From assembly GCA_013306675.1 (NCBI GenBank), contig JABLUY010000230.1, forward strand, positions 1 through 58,034: a stretch of DNA of 58,034 bases, given 5' to 3'. The notes under the pieces are model-generated. The model saw nothing but the letters and a program-made list of their open reading frames with translations. It searched no databases and was not told the DNA's origin. Of this stretch, positions 49,810-58,034 are shown piece after piece; positions within the stretch are counted from its first letter, which is position 1; every line of letters begins with the position of its first letter. The translations under genes and the position numbers were made by a program. Source of the stretch: Thraustochytrium sp. TN22 (taxonomy: Eukaryota > Sar > Bigyra > Thraustochytrida > Thraustochytriidae).

Positions 49810-50595
49810 TTAATGACTATGGCCATGGCCGCCGCCGTGTGAATGGCCGTGACCATCCCCACAGCAGGAGGAAGCCTGGGGCGGAGGACGAGGGCCAAGG
49901 CCGTTGCGCAGACGCGTGTTGTTCTCCTCGACCTCGAGGGAGCGGCCGGAGAATTCAATGTTGTAGTAGTCGCGGAGCTCCATGTCGCGGGCCTTGAGGA
50001 TGCCAAAGAATTCGAGAAAGTTGCCGAGCGCACCGCGGTCAAAAGGGTTCTGCTTGCGCGCCAGGTAGTTGAGGCGGTAGCGGTTCATAATTTCGTTGGT
50101 GGAAATGTTCTGGCGGATGAACATGATGTGCTGGCTGACCATGAGGACCGCGTACACAAGCAGCGGCGGATAGACGATCCACATGAAGAGCTCCCACCAG
50201 AGCAGCTCGTAAAAGTTGGTCCAGAACGTGTGGGACGGGTTGTACTCGTACGTGTACAGCACGATCAGGTAAAGCCAGGCGGATATGCCGCAGAGCGCGT
50301 TGAAGAGCGCCGCGAAGAAGGTGCGGTAGTTGTTCTGACCCACGGCTACGCCAAAGAACGGGCAAAAGTGGTCGAATTTGGCCACGCAGACGTCCGTGAA
50401 GCGGTCGTGCTTGGACCGGATGGGCTTGACGATCTCGCAGGTCGTGCACACCGGCACAAGCAGGCCCTTGTCCAGGACCTCCAGGTACAGGTCGCGGTAC
50501 AGCTGCGCGCGGCGGCGAGCCGGGTTGACGGCGCTCGCGCACGACTCCGCGTCCAGGACGCCCATGCCGATGCGCACCTCGTCACCCCAGCCGCT

Positions 50596-50627
<32 letters not shown>

Positions 50628-52236
50628 TACTTCCGCCCGCCTTGTGCGCGGCACGAAAGCGCTGCAGCGACTTCTCGTCGCGCAGCACAAAGGTGCCCGG
50701 GTCCGAGATCTGCAGCATGATCCAGGCGACCCACTCTCCCCAGTAAAACGTCCAAAACACCAGCGTCACGAACGGGTAGTAGTACGTGGCCGGCATGACC
50801 ACGGTCCAGTACTGCCAGAACGCAATCGTTGCAAAGACCGGCCAGGCATACCAGGTCGGGTGCCGCAGCTGCATCGGCTTGGGCCGCACGTCCTTGCCCT
50901 TCTTGGAGCACGCCTCCAGGTAGTCAGCGACGCGCGCGAAGGACTGCTGCTGCGACGAGCCGGCGCCGTAGCGAGCCTGCTTCTCGCGCGCCAGCGCCGC
51001 CGCCGTGCCGCCCGTGCGGTCCTTGCGGTCCAGCAGCTTCAGTGACCCGTACTTGACCAGGAGCGCGCTCATGGACGAGAGCCCCTGGAGCGCAGCCCAG
51101 TGCAGCGGCAGGCACTGCTCAAAGTCCTGCGCCGCGATGTCCGCGCCGTGCTCGAGCAGCCACTGCGCGCAACGCTCCTCGTTCTTGTACGCCGCCCAAT
51201 GCAGCGGCGTGCGCCCGTTGTTGTCCCGAATGTCCACGTTCAGCCCGCGCCGCAGGAGGCACGCCAGCACCACCGTGCGCCCGAACTGCGCCGCGTGGTG
51301 CATGGCCGAGTACCCGCGGCCGTCCGACGCCAGCCGGTCGCACCCGGCGTCCACGAGCAGATGCACGGACCGCAGGTTTCCGTTCAGCGCCGCCCAGTGC
51401 AGCGCCACCTCACCGCGCGGGTTGCGTTGGTCCAGGTCCACGTTCTTGCTCAGCAGGAACTCGATCACCTCCTTCTGGTCGTTCAAGGCCGCCCAATGCA
51501 GCAGCGGGTGTGCCTCCTTGTCGTTGGGCGCCTGCACGCTCGCATTGACGTGCATCTCGTGCTTGCCCAGCAGCTCGCCCAGGTCCTCCACGTTGCCGCT
51601 GCGGATCGCGAACAGCACCTCGCGGTCTCGCTTCTGCTCCGGCGACTCGTTCGGCACCGCGCCCGCGGCGGCAGCCATGCGTGCCTGCGCCATCTCAAGC
51701 AGCTTTGGCTGCTGCAGCGCAGACGTTGATGCCGCCGCAGCCCCCGTCGCGCCGCTCGCGCCCAGCGCCTTTTCCACCGTCTCCTCGTGCATTTGCGCCA
51801 TCACGGCCTGCGACAGCAGCTGTTGCTTTGCCTTGACCTGAGCGCGCTGCTCCGGGGTCAGGTTCGCCATTTTGGCCTCCAGCATCGCCTGCATACGATC
51901 GGCCTGCTCTGCGGCGGCCGCGCGCTCCTCCGGCGTCATGTTCTTGGACCGCTGCTGCAGGATGCGTACCGTCTTGTTCGGCGTCAGACCCGCTGCAGCC
52001 AGGGCGCCGCCGCTAGCCCCGCTCGAACCGCGCTCCAGATCGTCCGACTCGTCGTCGTACAGGTTCGACTGTTCTTGTTGCTGCTGCTGCTGCGAGAGAG
52101 ACGGAGAAGAGGAGGAAGAAGAAGCGTTGCCGCCACCGCCGCCAAGGAGGCTCTTGAATAGCTTGATCGGGTCCTGGTTGCCCTCATCCTGCGCCTCGTT
52201 CGGCGTCTCCTCGTAGTGGATGTCGGACTGCGCCAT
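49810..52236 (-). CDS. AKR1-like ankyrin palmitoyltransferase with DHFC active site
   Basis: This 808-residue membrane enzyme would S-palmitoylate proteins at the Golgi or endosomes. The N-terminal 190 residues are low complexity and coiled. Five to six ankyrin repeats follow (about 200-390; LLHWAALND, ALHWAALNG, AMHHAAQFG, PLHWAAYKN, PLHWAALQG). Then come two hydrophobic helices, a Gly-rich loop, the Cys-rich domain and two more helices. The active-site tetrapeptide is Asp-His-Phe-Cys (622-625) in AKFDHFCPFF, where most enzymes have DHHC and Akr1 has DHYC. Some zinc-ligand Cys/His of the canonical Cys-rich domain are absent, but CTTCEIVKPIRSKH and GQNNYRTF are kept. The C terminus is His-rich (GHGHSH). 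The ATG at 52236 is used. The upstream frame has no ATG. Confidence 0.85.
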
Positions 52237-52435
52237 CCTCTCGGGAGCACAAGCGCGAGCGCAAGCGCGAGCGCGAGCGCGAGCGCGAGCGCGAGCGAGC
52301 GAGCCCACGAGCCCGCAACCGACTCCGCCGATCCGATCCAATCGACCCGCGCCTGCCACCCACGCTCGCCGCTGCGAGCTCTACGCGCGGGCGGTACGTC
52401 GCTGCCGCGCCGCGCCGCGCCCGCCCGCCCGCCCG

Positions 52436-52473
<38 letters not shown>

Positions 52474-52749
52474 GACCCGCGACCCGCGACCCGCGCGCGC
52501 GCGCGCACGCCGAGACACCCGCTTCGGCTTTGCCAGTGCCCGCCACGTCAGGGCACGTGGCACTGGCAGTCTTTGCGTAGCTCTCTCCCTGGACTGCGCA
52601 CGTTATCAGCCAGCAACAAGGGTGAAGAGAGAACATCGACATCATTGTCAAGTTGGCTGGGTATGTACGAGTATGGTCGGTCGTCGTAGCTAGCTATGTG
52701 CAGAAGGGAAAACCTGGGAGGGGGGGGGCTGCGTAGCTACGCTCGCCTT
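52237..52749. other. Spacer between repeat-protein and palmitoyltransferase genes
   Basis: GCGAGC repeats (52250-52310) and CCG runs (52440-52475) form the likely palmitoyltransferase leader. An inverted pair, GCCAGTG (52532-52538) and CACTGGC (52561-52567), flanks a CACGTCAGGGCACGTG stretch. Near 52686-52697 a CTAGCTA cluster lies past the repeat-gene stop, with a run of nine G at 52713-52721. Confidence 0.45.
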
Positions 52750-55074
52750 TCAGGCCAGCGGCGCGTTCGTCGCGTACTCACCATGCTCAAGCATGGCGGC
52801 ACCCTCGCTCGCGTCACTCGTAGCGCGCGACGACAGCTTGTCCTGAACGGAGTTTGGGTCGACCAGATCAGGCACGTCCTCCTGCTCCTCCTCATCATCA
52901 TCGTTGTCGTCCTGCTGCTCCTCGGTCTGCTCGGTCTCCTCGACCTGCTCCTCGGTCTGCTCGACCTGCTCCTCGGTCTGCTCGACCTGCTCCTCGGTCT
53001 GCTCGACCTGCTCCTCGGTCTGCTCGACCTGCTCCTCGGTCTGCTCGACCTGCTCCTCGGTCTGCTCGACCTGCTCCTCGGTCTGCTCGACCTGCTCCTC
53101 GGTCTGCTCGACCTGCTCCTCGGTCTCCTCGACCTGCTCCTCGGTCTCCTCGACCTGCTCCTCGGTCTCCTCGGTCTCTTCGACCTGCTCCTCGGTCTCC
53201 TCGACCTGCTCTTCGGTCTCCTCGACCTGCTCAACCTGCTTTTCGACCTGCTCTTCGGTCTCCTCGACCTGCTCCTCGGTCTGCTCGACCTGCTCTTCGG
53301 TCTCCTCAACCTGCTCCTCGGAGACCTCAACTTGCTGCTGCTGAAGAGGAGCCTCAATCACCTCCTCCTCATATACAGCCTCGTCAAAGGCAGCCGCCTC
53401 ATCGTCGGCAGCAATCTCCTCGTCGACATTGGCGTCCTCGGCAAAGTCATCCTCACCAATGGCAGCAGCACGCTCGACATGAGCACGCTCAAGCTCAGTG
53501 CGGCTGGTGACGGTGGAGTCGTCGTCGGAGATGGTGGCCAGGGAAATGCCGCGGTAGCTGTGCTGGGCCTTGGAGGCCTCAAGCTGAGCGCGGCGGTGGT
53601 TGGCGTCATTCTCGCGGCCAAGGCGGCGAGACTCATCCGAAAGCTTGGAGCCGGCGGAGCGGTTGGTGGCAGCAGCCGTGGCGGCGCTGTGCTTGGCCAT
53701 GCGGTCAGACTCGCGCTGCTTGCGGTCCTCGTAGGCGGCCTGGTCCATGAGAGAGACGGTGCCGGCGCCCTTGTAGCCGGAGCGGAGCTGGTCGAGCTCC
53801 TGGCGGGCCTTGTTGTCAGCCTCCTTGCGCTGCTTCTCGAGGAGAGCGCCCTGGTCCATGAGGTTGACGGCGCCCGAGCCCTTGTAGCCGGAGCGGAGCT
53901 GGTCGAGCTCCTGGCGCGCCTTGTTGTCGGCCTCCTTGCGCTGCTTCTCGAGAAGAGCGCCCTGGTCCATGAGGCTGACGGAACCAGAGCCCTTGTAGCC
54001 AGCGCGGAGCTGGTCGATCTCGGCACGGGCGCGGGCGTCGGCCTCCTTGCGCTGGCGCTCGAGCGCCGCGGCCTGATCCATAAGAGAGACCTCGCCGGAG
54101 CCCTTGTAGCGCGAGCGGAGCTCCTCGATCTCGTTCTTGGCCTTCTGGTCGGCCTCCTTGCGCTGGCGGTCGAGGATGACGGCCTGGTCCATGAGCGAGA
54201 CGGTGCCGGCGCCCTTGTACGTGCTCTGCATGCCCTGGAGGTCCTGGCGCGCCTTCTGGTCGGCCTCCTTGCGCTGGCGCTCGAGGATGACGGCCTGGTC
54301 CATGAGCGAGACGGTGCCGGCGCCCTTGTAGGTGCTCTGCATGCTCTGCAGGTCCTCGCGCGCCTTCTGATCCGCCTCCTTGCGGCGCTTCTCGAGCTGC
54401 GAGAGCTCCTCCTGCATCTTGGAGCCGCCGGCGCAGCCCTTGTACTGGCCGGCGGTGCGGGCCGCCTCCTCCTTGGCCTTGCGCGCCGCCTCGCGCTGCT
54501 GCCTGTCCATGGCGGCGCCCTGGTCCAGCAGCGAGACGCTGGCCGTGCCCTTGATGCCGGCCGCGGCGCGGCTGGCGTCCTCCTTGGCGCGGCGCTCGGC
54601 GTCGGCCGAGGCGCGCTGCAGCGCCACGCCGCCGTCCAAGAGCGAGACGGCGCCGGCGCCCTTGAACTTGGCCGCCGCGGCGCTCGCCTTTTGCTTGGCG
54701 GCGCGCTCCTCCTCGGCGCGCTGCCGCTGGATGGCCGCGCCGGCGTCCATGAGCCCCAGGCTCGACGACCCCTTGAAGCGGGCCGTCTTGAGCCGGTGCT
54801 CCTCGGCCGCCTTGCGCTCCGCCTCGCGGTTCAGCCGCTGCTTGCGCAGCATCTCGTCCTGGTAGCTCAGCACCGGCGCCGGCCCGCCCGTGGCGGCCGA
54901 CCCGGCCGAGCTCACCGACGCGCTCGACCGCGGCACGGACGACACCGTGCTGCCCTCGCGCTGCCGGCTCGCCTCGATCCTCGTCTTGATGGCCTCGTCC
55001 ACCGGCGTGCTCACCCCGCCCTTGCCGTTGAAGGCCGCCATGAGCTCGCGCACGCTCTTGCCGCCGTCCGCCAT
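52750..55074 (-). CDS. Repeat-built coiled-coil protein (10 x 37 aa, then about 19 x 7 aa)
   Basis: This 774-residue protein matches no family I know. After an N-terminal segment with [14 protein letters not shown], residues about 100-470 consist of ten 37-residue repeats. Each starts YKGxGxVSLMDQ and continues with a helical part such as [16 protein letters not shown]. The central units are nearly identical; the first four are diverged. A Ser/Arg/Ala stretch and an acidic segment follow. Next comes about 130 residues of EEQVEQT or EEQVEET heptads, encoded by a 21-bp minisatellite (52917-53330). The exact 7-residue period suggests a long acidic coil or extended helix. The tail is acidic. No signal peptide or membrane segment. 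It is probably a structural or scaffold protein. The ATG at 55074 is chosen because upstream sequence is GC-rich leader. Confidence 0.7.
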   Translation of the reverse strand: MADGGKSVRELMAAFNGKGGVSTPVDEAIKTRIEASRQREGSTVSSVPRSSASVSSAGSAATGGPAPVLSYQDEMLRKQRLNREAERKAAEEHRLKTARFKGSSSLGLMDAGAAIQRQRAEEERAAKQKASAAAAKFKGAGAVSLLDGGVALQRASADAERRAKEDASRAAAGIKGTASVSLLDQGAAMDRQQREAARKAKEEAARTAGQYKGCAGGSKMQEELSQLEKRRKEADQKAREDLQSMQSTYKGAGTVSLMDQAVILERQRKEADQKARQDLQGMQSTYKGAGTVSLMDQAVILDRQRKEADQKAKNEIEELRSRYKGSGEVSLMDQAAALERQRKEADARARAEIDQLRAGYKGSGSVSLMDQGALLEKQRKEADNKARQELDQLRSGYKGSGAVNLMDQGALLEKQRKEADNKARQELDQLRSGYKGAGTVSLMDQAAYEDRKQRESDRMAKHSAATAAATNRSAGSKLSDESRRLGRENDANHRRAQLEASKAQHSYRGISLATISDDDSTVTSRTELERAHVERAAAIGEDDFAEDANVDEEIAADDEAAAFDEAVYEEEVIEAPLQQQQVEVSEEQVEETEEQVEQTEEQVEETEEQVEKQVEQVEETEEQVEETEEQVEETEETEEQVEETEEQVEETEEQVEQTEEQVEQTEEQVEQTEEQVEQTEEQVEQTEEQVEQTEEQVEQTEEQVEQTEEQVEETEQTEEQQDDNDDDEEEQEDVPDLVDPNSVQDKLSSRATSDASEGAAMLEHGEYATNAPLA
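52917..53330. repeat. 21-bp coding minisatellite encoding EEQVE(Q/E)T heptads
   Basis: About 19 units of a 21-bp motif (plus strand CTCCTCGGTCTGCTCGACCTG) lie in frame within the repeat-protein gene. Seven to nine central units are identical at protein level, which points to recent expansion or homogenisation; the edge units are diverged or partial. Confidence 0.9.
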
Positions 55075-56563
55075 GCTTGCGACCGGCCGCTCGCCCGCTG
55101 CTCGCTCGCTGCTCGCCGCCCGCCCTCGCGCGCGCTCGCTCGCTCGCTCGCTCGCTGGCTGCTCCTGCGCGCCGACTGCGCTGCGCCGCGCTGCGCTGCG
55201 CTGCGCGACTGCTGCCTCGCCGCCTGCGCCCGCCTGCCGCTCCCTGCCCGCTGCCTGCCCGCCTGCCTCGCCGCGCTGCGCGAGCCGCCCGCCCCTCCCC
55301 TGCGCGACGCGCCGCCCCGGGTCCGCCAGCGCGGGACTGTCCGCCTGCCAGCGGCCGGGCGCGCCTGGCCTCGCCTCGCCTGGCCTCGCCTCGCCGGCGC
55401 CGGGCCGGGCCGTCTCCTCGCGGGCGCCGCGCGGCGGGGCGGCGGCCTCGCGCGGCGCGGGTCTGCCTGCCGCTGCCGGGCGCGCCGGCGGCCGGGCTCC
55501 TCGCGCGCTCGGCTGGCTGGCCCTGCCCTGCTCTGCGCTGCGCTGCGCTGCGCTGCCCCGGCCCGAACTGCTGCTCTGCTTTGCTCTGCTTTGCTCTGCT
55601 CGTACAGGGGCTGGCCGGGCGCCCCCGCGCGGAGCGGCTCCAGCAGCGAGCGCGAGAGCGGGGAGCCTGCCCGGCGCCGGCGCCGAGGAGCGGCGGGGGC
55701 GCAGTCGAGGCCGCGCAGAGAGGTCCGCCTGGCGGCGCGCGGGACCGGCGGCGGAGAAGAGAGCTGGCTGAGAGACGCAGGCAGGCAGGCAGGCAGCGGG
55801 CAGGCAGGCAGGCAGGCAGGCAGGCGGGGAGGGAGGGGGAGAGAGCAAGCGCCGGAGCGCAGGCTGGCTGCGCAGGGCCGCGGCGCCACGGAGACGAGAC
55901 GCCTGTGGATGACTGCAGCGAAACTGCAGCCAGACAGGCGGCCGAGTCCCGACGCCGCCGAGCGCGCCGCGGCAAGTCTCGCTCGAGACGAAAGGTTGCG
56001 CCGCCAGCCGAGACTGGGACGAATGCCTGGTTGCCGCCCAGGCCGCCGAGGCGAGACTCGTCCCGAGTGAACCTGCGCGGGCCGAGGCGCGACGCCCGTG
56101 CCGCCGCAGCACAGCGACGCAGCACAGGCGACGCAGCACAGGCGACGCAGCAGCGCGCGTTGCGCCGAGTCCAAGTTCGCGAGCGGAGTGGCTGCACCAG
56201 CGAGGCCGAGCCCGAGGCCGAGTCCACTGCTGCTGCACTGCAGTGGCCCGGCCCGACGACGACGAGCCTGCGTGTGGCGGCGGAGATGGTGCTGACGGCG
56301 GGCCGCCAGCGAGCTCGGTGACGCGGCCGAGCGGCGCCTCGCGCGGCGCCTCGCGCCCGGCAGCCAGCCGCGGCAGCAAGACCAGCCAGCAGACGCCAGC
56401 AGAGCTCATGGTCAGGCTCAGGCGCCGCACCGTGAGCATGCCATGACACGGCTGGCGAGAGGCCTTGCCCTGCGAGCGGCAGGCAGCAGGAAGCCAAGGC
56501 GAGGCGCGGCGACGACGGTGGCGCGCGCGGGCACTCAAGGCGAGGCGAGGCGAGGCGAACGCG
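55075..56563. other. 1.5-kb divergent spacer, repeat protein / frataxin
   Basis: It contains GCTC repeats (about 55138-55160), CTGCG repeats (about 55180-55205), TCTGC/TTTGC repeats (55568-55603) and a GGCA tract (55771-55829). A GCGACGCAGCACA repeat (about 56108-56152) follows, then GGCGA repeats just before the frataxin ATG. No gene is seen; the very long frames crossing it are low complexity. Confidence 0.45.
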
Positions 56564-57193
56564 ATGCGCGCCGCCCTGACGCGCGCGGCGCGGCTGCGCG
56601 CCGGCGCTGCCGGCCCGCTGCAGCCGAAGCGCGGGCTCAGCACTCTGACGACACCGACGACGGCGGCGGCGGCGGCGGCGGCGGCGGCGCGGCGCACCGC
56701 TGCACCGGCGGCGGCTCGCTCGGTCCGCGCGCTCGTCACGGGCTGGACGCCGGTCCCGGCCTGGACGACGCCGCAGACGCGCGCCCTGAGCTCGCAGGGC
56801 GGCGGAGACGACGACGACGATGCCACCCAGGAGCACGAGATGAGCGAGTCGCAGTTCGAGCACATTGTCGGCGAGCTCTTCCAGGAGCTTGAGCAGCGCT
56901 TCGACGACATCGCCATGGACGCCGAGGAGAGGCTCGGCGCCATGTGCGAGGCCAACGCCATGCAAGACGTCGTCGAGGCCAACCTCGGCCCGCTCGGCGT
57001 CTGGGTGCTCAACAAGCAGACGCCCAACCGCCAGGTCTGGCTCTCCTCCCCCGTCAGCGGCCCCAAGCGCTACCGCTACGAGGCCGACGCTGACCGCTGG
57101 GTCAACACCCGCGACGGCCACGAACTCGTCACCTCCATCGAGGACGAGATGACGCAAGCCATCGCCTCTTACCATCTCCTCGAGGAGGACTGA
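56564..57193 (+). CDS. Frataxin, mitochondrial
   Basis: This 209-residue protein belongs to the frataxin family, which assists the mitochondrial iron-sulfur cluster machinery as an activator of the NFS1-ISCU complex. Residues 1 to about 90 form an Arg/Ala/Ser-rich presequence ([15 protein letters not shown]) with no acidic residues until a DDDDD patch. The fold then starts at [20 protein letters not shown] (first helix). The acidic ridge DIAMDAEE follows in the helix 1 / strand 1 region. The invariant sheet [19 protein letters not shown] then GPKRYRYE completes the signature. The Asn-Lys-Gln-Thr-Pro and WLSSP motifs are diagnostic. The ATG at 56564 is preferred over upstream codons. An AATAAA lies at 57337-57342. 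Confidence 0.95.
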   Translation: MRAALTRAARLRAGAAGPLQPKRGLSTLTTPTTAAAAAAAAARRTAAPAAARSVRALVTGWTPVPAWTTPQTRALSSQGGGDDDDDATQEHEMSESQFEHIVGELFQELEQRFDDIAMDAEERLGAMCEANAMQDVVEANLGPLGVWVLNKQTPNRQVWLSSPVSGPKRYRYEADADRWVNTRDGHELVTSIEDEMTQAIASYHLLEED

Positions 57194-57682
57194 TTGCAAA
57201 ACCTTCGTAAAGTCCGTGCTACAATGCTTGCGTGCTGTATCGCGCCACAGGACATTGCGTGCTTCTAGCTAGGCTTCCGTGTGTCTATCGCAAACAGCGC
57301 ACGATGTGACGCAGCATTGCGAGCGTTGACGGTTGGAATAAATTTAATTTGAACCGCGGCGCGAGCTTTGACGCGTGCGCCTCACCTTGCCAAGATCTTT
57401 GGGGCCAGATCACGGTGGCGGCAACGCGCTTGGCTGCGCAGCGCTGCCAGCTGCCAGCTGCAGCGCCGTGCAGTGGCGGTGGCGGCTGCTGCTGCAGCCC
57501 AACAGCGCCTGCTCTAGCTAGCTAGCAAGCCGCCAATAGCCAATCCAAGACGAAGCAGCTTCTACGCCTGCGGCGCCGGGCGAGGCGGCGCGCGGCGAGG
57601 CGCGGGAGTGGCGCGGGGGTGGCGCGGAGGCGCACGCGCCACAAACGCGCCTGCGCGCGCGCTACCCACGCGCGCGCGCGCC
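57194..57682. other. Spacer between frataxin and MED17
   Basis: It holds a CTAGCTAG motif 70 nt after the frataxin stop (57261-57272), the poly(A) signal, an AT-rich patch (57335-57355), CTGCCAGCTGCCAGCTGC repeats (57447-57464), another CTAGCTAG cluster (57514-57526) and a GC-rich leader. Confidence 0.5.
57337..57342 (+). promoter_or_regulatory. Poly(A) signal AATAAA for frataxin
   Basis: AATAAA followed by TTTAATTT, 144 nt after the frataxin stop, in the same position relative to the gene as the CCDC12 signal. Confidence 0.6.
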
Positions 57683-58034
57683 ATGGTGCACCTCGACGTC
57701 GTGCCGGAAACCGAGGAGGTGCTCGAGGTGGCGCCTGATGGCACGGAGCGGCTGCTGCCGGCCGCAACGGCGGCCGACGCCTTCGCGGCGGCCGTGAAGC
57801 GCCTCGAGCTGCACAAGCGCAGCAGCGTTAGCACCAAACGCCGGCGCCTCGGGCAAGAAACAACTGAGGCCGACGGCAAGGCCAAGGATGACTCCATCAT
57901 CAACAAGGGACAAGGCCAAACCGCCCCCAGCCCCGCCGCGCCCGCTGGCAACCCGTTCGAAGAGGTGCACCGGCAGCTAGGCTACGCGTGCTATGAGCTG
58001 CGCCAGCTGAATGAACTCACGAGCTTGCTCTGCG
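57683..58034 (+). CDS. Mediator subunit 17 (MED17)-like, 5' part only
   Basis: The frame is open from the ATG at 57683 (GCGCCATGG) to the window edge, giving 117 codons. The first 50 residues contain EEVLEVAPDGTERLLPA and AFAAAVKRLEL, close in order and spacing to the MED17 N terminus (VxEVxxDGTExxxPxL followed by a xLAxxxxRIDF-type helix). After a Lys/Ser/Pro-rich linker, NPFEEVHRQLGYACYELRQL matches the next conserved helix, where MED17 has WxSVxxxLxxAxxEL. MED17 is a head subunit of Mediator, which bridges transcription factors and RNA polymerase II. The gene is cut at the 3' side. Confidence 0.6.
   Translation, partial: MVHLDVVPETEEVLEVAPDGTERLLPAATAADAFAAAVKRLELHKRSSVSTKRRRLGQETTEADGKAKDDSIINKGQGQTAPSPAAPAGNPFEEVHRQLGYACYELRQLNELTSLLC

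Noticed and set aside
52696-56070. Plus-strand open frame of 1124 codons rich in Leu (LLGLLDLL repeats)
   Set aside because: It is the antisense of the repeat-built protein and its 21-bp minisatellite; the minus frame has a proper ATG and structured repeats, the plus frame is only a compositional shadow.

Overview
The window is nuclear DNA from a GC-rich, gene-dense eukaryotic microbe. Evidence for this: a frataxin with a mitochondrial presequence, a kinesin, an ankyrin-type palmitoyltransferase, spliceosomal proteins (CCDC12, RBMX2/IST3), a Mediator subunit, GT-AG introns with CTRAC branch points, and AATAAA signals after CCDC12 and frataxin. Most genes are single uninterrupted frames; only two spliced genes were found. 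The SHAQKYF-class MYB protein, stramenopile-style TIR proteins, many poly-Q tracts and the scarcity of introns fit a stramenopile such as a thraustochytrid. That placement is inference, not shown by the sequence.

Layout: CCDC12 (+), panB (-), AFG2-like AAA ATPase (-), TIR-like/TPR protein (-), a small spliced Cys-rich gene (-), a broken TIR gene (+) and a kinesin (-) fill 0-13 kb. An Asp/Asn-hydroxylase-like membrane protein (+) and WDR55 (+) follow. A run of minus-strand genes comes next: sphingomyelinase-like phosphodiesterase, secreted methyltransferase-like protein, NZF-lipase-FYVE protein and KH protein (19-28 kb). Then come a Tudor/ankyrin protein (+), RBMX2 (+), a MYB protein (-), a dual-specificity phosphatase (+), a Q/H/Y-rich protein (+), a DHFC palmitoyltransferase (-), a repeat-built coiled-coil protein (-), frataxin (+) and the 5' end of MED17 (+), which is cut by the window edge.

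Three large stretches (28.1-30.6, 35.8-41.3 and 43.2-47.1 kb) hold no gene I can support. They are rich in simple repeats, and the first two lie between divergent genes, so they probably contain promoters and long leaders. Convergent gene pairs are packed tightly, down to 40 bp.

The genes are a housekeeping mix rather than one pathway. RNA processing is represented by CCDC12, RBMX2, WDR55 and the KH protein. Lipid or membrane work is represented by the lipase, the sphingomyelinase-like enzyme and the palmitoyltransferase. Mitochondrial or cofactor work is represented by PanB and frataxin. The most unusual items are the repeat-built protein at 52.7-55.1 kb, the NZF-lipase-FYVE architecture, the TIR-TPR gene with a TIR relic 1.8 kb from its start, a tandem array of intron-like modules at 48.7-49.8 kb, and a 15-bp GCATGC minisatellite after the hydroxylase gene. 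Many long antisense frames exist because GC-rich DNA has few stops; they are not treated as genes. Start codons were chosen as the first plausible ATG.
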